Origin: Gigaspora margarita
Taxonomy: Eukaryota > Glomeromycota > Glomeromycetes > Diversisporales > Gigasporaceae
Length of the DNA: 64,000 bases
Assembly: GCA_009809945.1 (NCBI GenBank)
Contig: WTPW01000196.1
Location: forward strand, 338,771-402,770
Direction of reading: 5' to 3'
A program made the position numbers and the translations under genes. Below, piece after piece: positions 23,185 to 33,600 of this stretch (positions within the stretch are counted from its first letter, which is position 1; the number at the start of each line of letters is the position of its first letter). The notes below the pieces were generated by a model. It had not been told where the DNA came from. It was given only the letters and a program-made list of their open reading frames with translations, and did not search any database.

Positions 23185-24440
23185 GAATAAATTTTGCTTT
23201 ATATTTATGTTTGGATTTCTGTATAGGTAAAATGTTGTATATTGTTGCTATGATGATTTTTATATCTGTGATATCTTACAACTGATTTGGCAAAATATTA
23301 AATTGTGGTAAAAGCATTAATTTTTGCTCAGTATGTAATACAATAGTCTAACTTTATGTATGTTATGGGTGTGTGGCAGTGAAAAATTTAAAAATAATTC
23401 AATAACTATAATAGTGTAGCGTTAACCTGAATTTGCATATTCATAAAGTTATACAGTATATTGACTGAAAAATTTAGTGTGCAATTTTAGTTGAAAAAAT
23501 TGATGTTTTTTTTTTATCTTAAATATCTGATATATATGCGTGTATATATTTAAAAATGTGATAATAAAGAAATTTTGCTCTGTACTTAGATTTGGATTTC
23601 TGTGCAAGTAAAATATTGTGTATTGTTGCTATGCCAATTTTTATATCTGCGATATCTTACAATTGATTTGGCAGAATGTTAAATGCGATAAAATAGTGAA
23701 TTTTTGCATCAGTATGTATCACAATAGCACTAACTTTATGGATTATTATTAGTGTGTGGCATTGAAAAAATAAAATAAATATGTAAATAACTGTAATAGT
23801 GTGGTGTAAACCTGAATTTATGCGTGTATATGGGGGTAAGTCAGTAGAAAAAGGACAAAACATTTTTAGTAAAATTTTTTTAATTTTTAAATTTAAATAT
23901 TTTAACAACTATTTAATCAAATTTGCTAAAAAAAATTTTATTTTAGTCTTGAAATTATATAGAATTAAAATAAATAAAAATTTATTAAATTTATTAAGAT
24001 AGTTGTTAAGATATTTAAGTTTAAAATCAAGAAAACTTTTACTTAAAAAAATTTGTCCCTTTTCTACTGACTCACCCCTATATGTTTAAAAATGTGATAA
24101 TAAAGAGATTTCGCTTTATATTTAGATTTGGATCTCTGTACGGGTAAAATATTTTGTATTGTTGCTGTGACGATTTTTATATTTGTTATATCTTACAATT
24201 GATTTGGCAAAATGTTAAATGCAGTAAAAGTGTGAATTTTTGCATCTAATCTGCTTAATATATAATACAGTATGCTAACTTTATGTATAATATTGGTTAT
24301 TATTCATGTATGGCAGTGAAAAAAACTATGATAGTTTGGCGTAAACCTGAATTTGCATATTCATATGGTTATACTATATCTTGATTGATGAATTTAGTGT
24401 TTTTTTTTATTATCATAAATATGTGTTATATGTATGTATA
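23185..24440 (+). repeat. Three-unit tandem repeat (about 280-380 bp units)
   Basis: Units begin at about 23185, 23561 and 24095 with AATNNAATTTTGCTNTNTAT and share TATTGTTGCTATG, CTTACAAYTGATTTGGCA and AACCTGAATTT. Unit 2 lacks about 95 bp present in unit 1 and is split by the foldback at 23832-24078. Non-coding. Confidence 0.75.
23832..24078. mobile_element. Foldback MITE with 5-bp target duplication, 247 bp
   Basis: Ends GGGGGTAAGTCAGTAGAAAA and CTACTGACTCACCCC, arms about 110 bp. Flanked by TATAT at 23827-23831 and 24079-24083. The sister tandem unit at about 23540 has the uninterrupted sequence GCGTGTATATATTTAAAA, which acts as the empty site. The core resembles the foldback at 9000-9232. 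Confidence 0.8.
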
Positions 24441-24939
24441 TATTATGGCATAGTTGCAAAATCACGACTGCAGTTTATACAGGTTTTTAACCTGAAATGC
24501 CCATAAAATTTATGTCAAGGTATGCACTGATTATTTGATTTTATCGCTGACAAAAATATCCGTAGAGGGCACTATGCTAAATTTAGTAATTAAAATAACT
24601 CAATGAAATTAACTTGTTATGCGCCTTGTTGATATGATAAAAAAAAATCTAATATATCTATGCTATGCTATTTCAGAATTGAATATTGACCATAATACTC
24701 CTAAAATAATTATTGTATAAATCAAGCTTTTGTTATGCGTTAACGATTGTTGTGAACTTTTTCAATTATTTTTGAATAAATGTTTTCCATATTTTTTTAT
24801 ATTAATAATTTAAAAATTTTGTCTTCTATATCTTAATAACTTCAATTTTTTTTGTCACGATGTGGTGGTAAAAAATCAAACCCAACCTGGCTAGTAATTT
24901 TGATAAAACTTGTATATAATATATTACGCGATTAAAATG
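24441..24939. other. Gene-free stretch
   Basis: AT-rich, no supported feature. Confidence 0.35.
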
Positions 24940-25350
24940 GCATTGAACTTTGAATAAATTTACCAAATTGGATAAATTTTTGTATAAATTAAAAATATCC
25001 TTAATATTTAATCTATCAAATCAGAAAGGCACATAATGTCATACGAACCTATGAATTATACGACATATATTAAAGTACTAAATTTTTGAATAAATTTATT
25101 AAATTATACCGATTTAAAAAATAATTATAAATAGTAATCTTACCATTTTGTGATTAATGCATTCTAATAATATCATGCGATCCTATAGATTATACGGCAT
25201 ATGGCAATGTTCGAATTATTGAATAGATTTACTAAATTGAATTGATTTTTGTAAGACTTAAAAAAAAAACTATGAATATTAATCTTACCAGATCGAAAAA
25301 TGTATATTCTAGTAGTATCGTACGATTCTATAGATTATATGAAATATTAT
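24940..25350 (+). repeat. Three-unit tandem repeat (about 130 bp units)
   Basis: Each unit has TTGAATARATTTAYYAAATT, AATCTTACCA and a TCNTANGANYCTATAGATTA block (about 24950, 25090 and 25220). Divergence between units is high. Non-coding. It lies just upstream of the gene remnant at 25.6 kb. Confidence 0.6.
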
Positions 25351-25620
25351 AAGAAGAAAGAATGCAATTAATTGTTTTTCTATTTAACTTGTTTGAAAAT
25401 TAGTCATGCAAAGCCTCAAGAATAATAACCAATTGTAAAACTTGTCTTGTAACAATTGGCTTCTACAATTTTAACTTATTATACGTTAGCTCGTATTTAT
25501 AAAAAAAGTTGGTTTAAGTATTGCTAGCATTTTTTTTTATATTTTTTTATATATAAAGATACGATTTTTGATGGTGTATTTCTTCATCATAGTTGTAAAT
25601 TACAATATCGATTTATAAAA

Positions 25621-26778
25621 ATGGTTTCTCATGTTTCGCTTCTTGTTGTTATAATTTCTGTGAAAAATAACTGATCATGTTCAACTGGAGTCGCCAAATA
25701 CAAGATTGCTGAAGGACTGACGCAATCAATTAAATTCAAATATTTCTTTCCAACTGATTACCCTCTCAGACATTCGCTACTGGAGATATCGTTTTTATTT
25801 CAGGAAAATATATCGTTGAAAACTCTGAACCATGCTTTACTATCGTGTATTCAAGCATTTTTGACAGTAGAAATCCCAACCAGAAATTTGATACTAGTGA
25901 TATACCTATAACGATTCCTCATTGTACGTACTTTGTAACTGTCAATCATGCACCAAAAAATGTCAGAGAACTTATCCCTTTTAGCGTAAAAACAGTTCAA
26001 TATAATTCCGTTACCGGTAACTCAGAAGTTAAAATGGATATAACAGTTATCTACCCTCATTAATCAGTCAGGTTTAAATATTTAGGCCATTTAGGTTCTA
26101 ACATTAAACTTCATTCCAATTATTTTGTATCCGGACTTCTTAAATTTTTGAAGTCTGGCAAAATGATGATTGAAGCTACAAATATCAATTATCTTAAAAC
26201 TTCGACCATCGGTATTAGTGCATCTGAAAGATCTTACTCAACAACGGCAGATGCACCATCAATAATAGATATTATTGACGATAATATTGATTCTACTGTC
26301 ACAGAATCAACCTAAATCGTCTGGAACCACAATTAATACCAACTTTGAAAGTGGACTGTCTGATGACAAAAAATTATCACACTACTATTGAAGATTATCA
26401 GAGTAAAGAAGAACAATCTGATCATGAAGATCTTAACAAGGTCAATAATGAAAAGGTTACGGATATAGCCAGTAATGAAAATTTACAATATATAGAAGAA
26501 AAAAAATCCCAAAATAAAAAAAGAAAAGGAATCTGAAAAAGAAAACAAAAGAGAAAAGAAAAAATTTTTAAAAAATAATAATAATAAAACTGTTAAGCCT
26601 AGTGAATATACCAATAGTTCTTTTGTTATAAATATTTTTTATAAAATAGGTATATATAGCAATATCACAGTCGCGTGCATATTTTATCTTGTACTTTTTC
26701 TTAAATTGCATTCTATTCTAGTTTTATTTGTCTTTGGTGGCATTTTTTTTATATTTGATAATTATTGCAAGTTTTGAG
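25621..26778 (+). pseudogene. Broken gene of a lineage-expanded family of unknown function
   Basis: ATG at 25621 opens MVSHVSLLVVIISVKNN, then an in-frame TGA, then TGVAKYKIAEGLTQSIKFKY and FFPTDYPLR. A one-base shift near 25775 leads to TGDIVFISGKYIVENSEPCF, IPITIPHCTYFVTVNHAPKN and VQYNSVTGNSEVKMDITVIY. A stop at about 26060 is followed by FKYLGHLGSNIKLHSNYFVS and SIIDIIDDN. I recall similar proteins in great numbers in Rhizophagus. The beta-rich block may be OB-like, which is a guess. The tail is acidic (26345-26536), then Lys/Glu-rich and, after a poly(A) shift, ends with a hydrophobic stretch (ITVACIFYLVLFLK, ILVLFVFGGIFFIF). A possible AATAAA signal is at about 26913. Function unknown. 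Confidence 0.65.
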
Positions 26779-26912
26779 TTTATACAACCAAAAGTTGTAC
26801 ATGTAGCTAGTTGTACTCTCATTTATGTAACAAATGTCTTGGCGCCTCTCGAGGCACTTGTGGTCTAATTTACTTGAATGCTTGCTCTTATGTAATGTAT
26901 AAATAACAAAAA

Positions 26913-26920
26913 AATAAAGA
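26913..26920 (+). promoter_or_regulatory. Possible polyadenylation signal
   Basis: AAAATAAAG about 135 bp after the last stop of the broken gene at 25.6-26.8 kb. Weak in such AT-rich DNA. Confidence 0.3.
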
Positions 26921-27594
26921 TGTCTCCGATTTTATTAAGAAGAGTGCATGTAATGCATATATATATAATAGATCTACTATATGTGAATAGGAAGCAGTTA
27001 TGTCTGGCTATATGACATTGGATTTAAATAATTATTTCAATATTTTTTCTAATCGATATACTTGAAATGACCTTTTTTTTGAATATAATTTAATCGTTCT
27101 TTTGTACATAAATATAGCTTCGTTACTCATGTGAACTTTTATAGAATATTATAAACTTTCAGCAGGTTTAAATTTAATGGAAGGTAAGTTATGCTAGTAA
27201 TATTAAATTTAAAATCTGGATTTTTAAACAAGACAGATAAAATTGCAACATTGAGCAATCGAAACTGAGATCAAATAAGAATTAGCTATACTAAATTATA
27301 CTCTTACAAGAAATAAAAAAATTAATTAGGTAATTAAGAATATATATACGTTTACAATGTATTTTACTTAGGAAATTAAAATTTACTACTAACTTTACAA
27401 AAAATACGTTAATGTCTGAATATATTCGTTTGTTATGCAACTTTATCTTGTATTTATTATATGGGCAGGTATATGATGATTTAATTTTCTCTCCTTATTT
27501 TTTTTTAAAAAGTTTTCTCGCCCTTTAGCCTTTATTAATTTTTCTTTGACTTTTAGTGAAATGCACTTATGGTGTCTTAAATCTTTATATATAT
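26921..27594. other. Gene-free stretch
   Basis: AT-rich with no coding or repeat structure that I could support. Confidence 0.4.
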
Positions 27595-28064
27595 TAGGCC
27601 ACACAAAGTTAAGTTTTCATTTATTTTTTTTTTTAAATTTGTTTGGGCACGGCCTCCCAAACCCGCTATTTGCGGCTTTTATTAACCTATATTTTATTAA
27701 TCAAGCGCCCCATGGGGCCCCTACATTATGCGTTACAGTCTTATTTCCTAATCTATTTGTATTGTCCTACGAAGTCCAACCTGTCCCTCCCCTCCTCTGT
27801 CCGATTTCCCTGGCTGAGTCCAGCGGGCCCGTCACCCGGTGTGCCTCGCCTGTTTAACGGCATCCATAGACAGCTTTAAGGAGTTAAGTGACTCTGCTGG
27901 CCACATGTATAGGGTCCTTCCATATCTGCTCCAGGTACTTCCTTCCGAGTTTGGTTCAGAACCAGTTTTTCTTAGAGGGACATTCCTAATTGATCCAACT
28001 GGTTTGTAGCCAGTTGACCTGCTTTCACCGGGAATTTAACCAGAATAAGCCTTGTGTTCATTAA

Positions 28065-28215
28065 GTCCAGCTGACCGTATTCCGCTGACCCATCCTATTT
28101 CAACTGGGGGATTTAACCAAATTTACCATTTCCTTATAAATCCAGCTGACCGTAACCAGCTGACCGTTCTATTTCAACTGGGGGATTTTAACCAGATTTT
28201 ACCTTTCCTATTAGG
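28065..28215 (-). repeat. Tandem duplication inside the SINE body (2 x 76 bp)
   Basis: Two units share TCCAGCTGACCGTA, ATTTCAACTGGGGGATTT and AACCANATTTTACC. A more diverged third unit may lie at about 27985-28060. Confidence 0.75.
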
Positions 28216-28326
28216 GACCTAACCTGAAGAAATTTTTCTAAGTGGCTGTGCCACCGCATGTGGCCCAGCATCCTAGTTCAAGTACATCCGTCTCATGGCC
28301 AAACATAGAAATTAAAGTTTTTCAGT

Positions 28327-28408
28327 CTTCAGTAGGACTTGAACCGGCGACCTTGCGTGAGAAATGGCTTAAGTCCTGGGAGCGCAACCACTACACTATC
28401 GACCCGCA
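28327..28408 (-). promoter_or_regulatory. tRNA-like pol III promoter of the SINE
   Basis: tRNA-like head with A and B boxes. The T-stem cannot pair (GCCGG against TCCTA), so this is a tRNA relic and not a working tRNA gene. The parent tRNA cannot be named. Confidence 0.8.
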
Positions 28409-28551
28409 GGACAAGTTTTCATTTTGCATTACATGAGTTTCAAAATTCCCAGTCAGTTGGTCAGATTTTATTTATTTTTATTTATTTTTATTTTTTTATT
28501 TTTTTTATTTTTTTTTTAATCTATTATAAATTAATAGCCTTATATTGCATC

Positions 28552-28790
28552 TAAGGCCACATAAAGTTAATTTCATGCTTTGCATAGTCAGATTTTTTAT
28601 CGACCCTGTCAGATAATTTCGGAAAGTCAATATCTCTATTGGGTGATACCGGAAATAGTTTATAGAGAAAAATTAAATAATGAAAATAGAATAATTGGAA
28701 CAATTGGAACTTAAAAAAAAAATGTTAGAATTATTGAAAAAACAGGTCAGTGGGTAATGCAAAACAAAAATTTAACTTTGCATGGCCTTA
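28552..28790. mobile_element. MITE, 239 bp, second copy of the AGGCCA family
   Basis: TIRs TAAGGCCACATAAAGTTAA and TTAACTTTGCATGGCCTTA. The interior matches 17700-17875 (GGTGATACCGGA, AGAATAATTGGAAC). Non-coding. Confidence 0.75.
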
Positions 28791-29131
28791 TTTCAAATAC
28801 TGGTTGATTAATCAATGCAATATGTTCTAAGTAAAAATAATTTACGCCCTAAAAACCCTTCCTGAACTATAATCCTAACCCTAAATATTAACACCAACAT
28901 GAAAATTTCATGTTGAATATTTTTATATTCAAAATTTAGAAAAATCTAAAAAATGTAATAAACATATTATAGTGCAAAACCACCATAGGTGTGTTTTCTA
29001 ATAAATTTTTTTTTCGATCAGTTTTTTTTTACTTTATCATGAGTTTTTTCAATAATCATAATTTATGAACTAAACGTATTAATTAATAGTCAAACTTTAA
29101 ATTGAAAATTAATGCATAATACTTTGATATA
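28791..29131. other. Gene-free stretch
   Basis: AT-rich. A degenerate CCTAACCCTAA motif at about 28870. No gene. Confidence 0.35.
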
Positions 29132-30105
29132 CAGTCAGACCTCTCTATAGTCACACTCCATATAGTCACACCTCTATATAAGCACCCAATATTGTGCAAA
29201 GGACTTAAATATAGTAAAAAAACCTTCTTATAGTCACAAATCACCTATAATCACTATCACAAAAAAATTTTGATTTTTTTATCAATTTTATTAATAAATA
29301 CTCTCTTTATAGTCACCAATTTTGACCAAATATGGATTAAAAAAATCTGATTGGCCGATATTTATATTTATTTAAAATATTCTATTAAAAATTCTTAAAG
29401 GTTTGACAGCAAATAACTTTTGATGCAACAGTCCGTTTTAAATGAAATAACCACCAAAATGTTCGTCTCAGTGAGACGATTCTAATGAGCCCAAAATCGT
29501 TAAAATCCAATCACAGGCTCCTGTGATCGTTAAGGATTTGTGTCACTTTACATGTTTAAGAATTGATTAAATTTAAATATCTAGGCAAAAAATCCTTAAT
29601 GATCTTAATATTTTGTAACTATATTTGACAATTTTATGCTCTTTAGAAAACACTGGTGGTTATTTTATTCAAATTGGGCCACCGGATCAAAAGCTATTCA
29701 CTATCAAATATTTTAAATTTTTTAATAGTATTTCAAATATGCGCAAATATATTACTAATTTGATCTTTGGTCATGTGACCATGACAAAGTATTTTATTTA
29801 TAGCCACACCCAGTGTTTAAAATTCAATGTTCTCAGTGTTCTCAAAGAACATAATGCAAATTTTGAGAACATAAATTATTAAAATATGTTCTCTATTTGA
29901 GAACATTCAAAATATTCTTTTAATATTAAAAAAATTTTAATTTCCCTATATAAAGAACATTAAAATTTTACTGAGAACATTAAGAAATTAAAAATGTTCT
30001 TTTTGAGAACATAAAAACAAATTTGAATTTTAAACACTGGTCACACCTCTATACAATTACCAAAATAGGGCGCAACCAGCTTGTGATTATAGAGAGGTCT
30101 GACTG
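29132..30105. mobile_element. pogo/Tigger-like non-autonomous element, 974 bp
   Basis: TIRs CAGTCAGACCTCTCTATAGT and inverted CAGTCAGACCTCTCTATAAT, with TA on both flanks (29130-29131, 30106-30107). Subterminal TATAGTCACA words are repeated. No transposase is encoded. The interior carries an imperfect palindrome with the CTCAGTGAGACG core (about 29400-29490) and the nested hAT MITE at 29811-30039. The open frame near 29.6-29.9 kb is chance. Confidence 0.85.
29811..30039. mobile_element. hAT-type MITE nested in the pogo-like element, 229 bp
   Basis: TIRs CAGTGTTTAAAATTCAA are perfect inverted copies. The 8-bp flanks GCCACACC (29803-29810) and GTCACACC (30040-30047) match at 7 of 8. The interior is full of GAGAACAT/ATGTTCTC words. 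Younger than its host. Confidence 0.85.
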
Positions 30106-30326
30106 TATTAAATATGAATAATTGGCATTTTACTTTTATGATTTATTATGCCTTTTAACAGATAGACCAACATTCTATTCCAATATGAGACAGTTGAATG
30201 TACTTCATGATGCATGTGGTAATCAACTGTTTCATACTTTATAATCAATTTAGTTTGTTAAGACCAATATTACTACTAGTCATCCCTCCCATTATATTGA
30301 AAGTTCTATTACCATGCATAAATTAT

Positions 30327-30362
30327 ATATATATATATATATATTTATATTATATATATAAT
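30327..30362 (+). repeat. TA microsatellite
   Basis: Alternating TA run interrupted by TTTATAT. Confidence 0.8.
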
Positions 30363-30974
30363 ATCATAAATGTTCTATATGAAATCGGGTATAAAAATTG
30401 TAATTTAAATGTATATGCTTATATAGTGATAATAAAGAAAAATCCTGTTTGAATTCACACAACTGTGATAAACCTTATCTATATATAATTAAATAATTTC
30501 TGGCTGAATTGAGATACCTGCGGCTAAAAAAATTATGATATGCTATATTAAGATTAATCTGATTAAGAGATAAAAACTGGAATACTGAAAAATATAAATA
30601 AATTAATTAAGATGCATACATATATGTATATTAATGCTCCGCCAAAATAAGAAAATGATTTTAATTAACAATTCATTTATGAATAATACTATAATAGCTA
30701 AACCAAACCCGGTAAAATATAATGTGAATATTAAAAGCCTTTTTACAAATATTCATATTTTTACTGTAATCAGCCCTTCATATATCTTTCTATAGCTATT
30801 TTTTAAAGGGATATCTCGAAATGAAAATAGACTCTAATAAGGCAAAAATAAAATATATAAAAAGCTCATTTGTAAATCGGGAAGAGTTCATTTTTAAAAT
30901 TATTTTATACAATTTAATAAAAAGTACTTATATTAAAATCTAATATTGTAATTTTTTATCTGTTGTTATAAAAT

Positions 30975-31890
30975 GGATCATGAATAACATCATAACTAGA
31001 GAAGAATCTAGGAAGATAAAAGACTGCCAAAGAAAAGCTGCTAAACGCAATGATGAATTATTTAGAAAGTTTGAAAATGAAAAATTGAAAAATGTGTAGC
31101 AAATCTTCGTCAAGATAATGATTATGTTAGAGCATCTAATACAATGCAACATAATTGTCAAAAACAGAAAAAATTATTGAACGTACTAACCATAATAATA
31201 CTGCTGCCAATTCTGAAGTGCCTTTACGTGTTTTTGAACTGAATAGTGAATTTGAAAAAACTCTGACTCAAAATGCAAAATGGTCTCAACCGATCAATTC
31301 AGAAATTAAAAAAGATGCTTTGCTAAATTTCATTATAAAGTTGATCTTAATGAATTGCGTGAACTCCCATGTGCAATTTGCTCTGGGCTTTATACCTACA
31401 AAAACTACAAAAGAGTTTTAGTGCAAGATATTGAACTTTCTATTTTAAAAGCACCAATTTCTCTTACCGATCCTTCATTTGAGATTGATTTTAACTACCA
31501 ACACCCATATATTAATGCTACTAATATTAAGATACTTCTTGATCATTCAGGATTTATTTATAATAACTCTATGAATCACAATAATCCCTTTGATTTACGA
31601 TTTGTAATGAATGTTTTACTTACTTGCATAAATACAAGATTCTACCATTATTATTAGCTAATAACATGTGGATTGGACCTACACCATTATGTCTTCAGGA
31701 TCTAATGATTCCAGAACAACTTCTGATTTCACCTGGATATTTATCTATGAATCTTATTCAATTAACCAAGAGAAAACATACACATCACAAATTAAAAGGG
31801 AATGTTATAACATTGTCTCAAAATCCAGGATTATTAATAAAAATACTGCCATTACCGATGTACAAACTTTGCGAACATTTAAAATAGTAT
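30975..31890 (+). pseudogene. Helitron 2 N-terminal and DUF6570-like region
   Basis: ATG at 30979 gives MNNIITREESRKIKDCQRKA, a basic start like those before Helitron N domains. After a shift, ELRELPCAICSGLYTYKN (31346-31400) gives a CxxC, then FDLR, a shift to LHKYKI, then NNMWIGPTPLCLQDL, IPEQLLISPGYL, LKGNVITLSQNP and MYKLCEHLKI. This order (Cys pair, ANxxWIG, LTxxE, LKGNxIxxxQNP) is typical of the DUF6570 region upstream of Rep in some Helitrons. Frame changes at about 31340, 31600 and 31880. Function of the region is not known. Confidence 0.75.
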
Positions 31891-33600
31891 TTGTTGGTGA
31901 AGGGGCACCTACTAATCAACAACTTAAAAAAATACTTCAAGTGCGAAAAAGTAAAATTATAGCTGCATTTTATTGGCTCTTTACTCATAACAAATTATTT
32001 AAAGACAATTTTGTACTTGATAAGAATGATTTAAACCTTTTACCTGAAAGAGAAATCCCAGAACCTTTAACTTTAATAACTACTGTTATAGATATTAATC
32101 CTCATGAAACTGAGCACTATACTGGTTACACTCAAGAATTTTCTTCTAGCGACCAAGAATCTGATAGTAAAAGTGATAATAGGGAATTTTCTAATAATAA
32201 TAGCTACAATTTAAATAATTTTATAAAAAATAATTCGATTTGTAGTGCAAGTGAGCTTAGACCTTCTGGAATTATTCATGTTAATAATATACCAATTACT
32301 AAAAAAGAGCACTCTTTGCATTCTTTTCAAAAACTTATAAATAGTATAAACCACCAATTTGATAATCAACATTCGAATGACTCTGAAGACAAAATAGAAA
32401 ATGCCCCTATGCAACCCCAATTAATCTTTGTGCCATATGGCCACAAACCTCTAAACGAGTATGAAGATACAACCCTTTTTCCTGCTGCATTTCCTGTTCT
32501 CTATCTGTATGGTGTTGGAGGTCATGAAGGTCGAATGTTCTATGTAACTTTAAAAAAATATGCCAACCATCTTATGCAACATTGTGATCCTAAATTTAGG
32601 CAACATAGATTATTTCCATTTGTTATTTTCAATATTTTGCAATGTCAGAAAGCTTTATCAGAATCTTATAACTTGACTAGAAATAGAAATTTAGAACGAT
32701 CTGCCAAGTTAATATCTAGACTCACGCTTCATGATATTAAATTAGCTATTGAGCAAATGCATGACAAACTTCCCTTAACAAATCCAGCAATTATTGAGCT
32801 ACTCAAAAATATTAATGTAGCTGGATCTAATTTAATAGCATCTCATCAATCACGTGCACGTATGCGAAATGAGATACGAGCTGTTATTATATGTGATGGA
32901 ACTTCTTTACTATTTATTACTATAAATCCTGCGGATCTTCATAGTGCTATTGTTATAATGTATGCTGGAAATGAGATTACACTTGAAAATATATTGCCCA
33001 CAAATTTTCCAAAAGCTACAGAAAGAGCTTGACTTGCATATCTTGATCTTTCAGCTGTTGCTAAATATTTTGATATTGTAATAAAATGTATTTTAGATAC
33101 TATTATAGGGTATGAGTGTAAAGAAGGTGGTGTTTTTGGCATTATAAAAAATTATTATAGAGTTGTCAAATATCAATATAATGGAACACCTCATTGTTAT
33201 CTACTCATTTGGCTTTCTGCTTCATCTAATCCAATTGAGTTAAGACAAAAACTCAAAAATGATGAATTATTTCATCAACGATTACTTGTATATGTAAGCG
33301 ATATTGTTAAAGAAGATATTAGTTATCTTCTTAAAGAAAATGAGATTTTGACTGATAAAATGCTTGAAGCAGAGCATAAAGCTCCAAAAACGATAGAAGT
33401 AAAATGAATGCATTCTTCATTTTTTCCAATTTCTGATCCAAATTTATCTGATTATAATGAAAAATTACGTTTAGATCTACTTTCGATTAGCAAATGTACT
33501 TTATATCACTATTGTACACAAACATGTAAAAAGTATAATAGAGGCTTGAAAAAAATTGTAGATTTGACTTTCCAAAAGAGATTGTAAACCCTCTTGGCAT
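31880..33600 (+). pseudogene. Helitron 2 Rep region with mutated HUH motif
   Basis: A long open stretch (to 33032) reads IVFVGEGAPTNQQLKKILQV, a Ser/Asn/Asp-rich linker, ELRPSGIIHVNNIP, TTLFPAAFPVLYLYGVGGHE, QCQKALSESYNLTRNRNLER and INPADLHS. A TGA at 33031 then stands where related proteins have Arg (ERA-stop-LAYLDLSAVAKYF; CGA to TGA fits). GIIKNYYRVVKYQYNGTPHC continues into YLLIWLSASSNPIELRQKL. The HUH motif should be PHCH; here the second His is Tyr (His at 33192-33194, Tyr TAT at 33198-33200). Loss of a metal-binding histidine would abolish the endonuclease. Another stop lies at about 33403. Confidence 0.88.

Larger units (their letters stand above)
27623..28412 (-). mobile_element. tRNA-derived SINE, 790 bp
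   Basis: The minus-strand head has an A box TAGTGTAGTGG (28388-28398) and a B box GGTTCAAGTCC (28335-28345), 42 bp apart, both matching pol III internal promoter consensus. The body is clearly more GC-rich than its surroundings and contains a 76-bp duplication. The 3' end has a GTTTGGG/CCCAAAC hairpin (27640-27661) and an A-rich tail (27623-27639). A perfect 12-bp target duplication AAGTTTTCATTT flanks it (27611-27622 and 28413-28424). Head, A-rich tail and duplication together define a LINE-mobilised SINE. The open frames inside it are not genes. Confidence 0.9.
27595..28551. mobile_element. MITE (AGGCCA...AAAGTTAA family) interrupted by a SINE
   Basis: Left end TAGGCCACACAAAGTTAA. After removing the SINE and one target copy, the left end continues AAGTTTTCATTTTGCATTAC, resembling the start of the neighbouring copy at 28552. 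The right limit is unclear because the second copy follows directly. Confidence 0.55.

Noticed and set aside
27546..27879. Two overlapping plus-strand open frames with Pro/Leu-rich products
   Set aside because: They lie antisense inside the SINE, where higher GC removes stops. No family signature.
28327..28408. A tRNA gene on the minus strand
   Set aside because: A and B boxes are present but the T-stem and acceptor stem cannot pair, and the sequence continues into a SINE body with target duplications.
28242..28554. Plus-strand open frames over the SINE head and poly(T) stretch
   Set aside because: They are read across the tRNA-like head and a homopolymer, so artefacts of composition.
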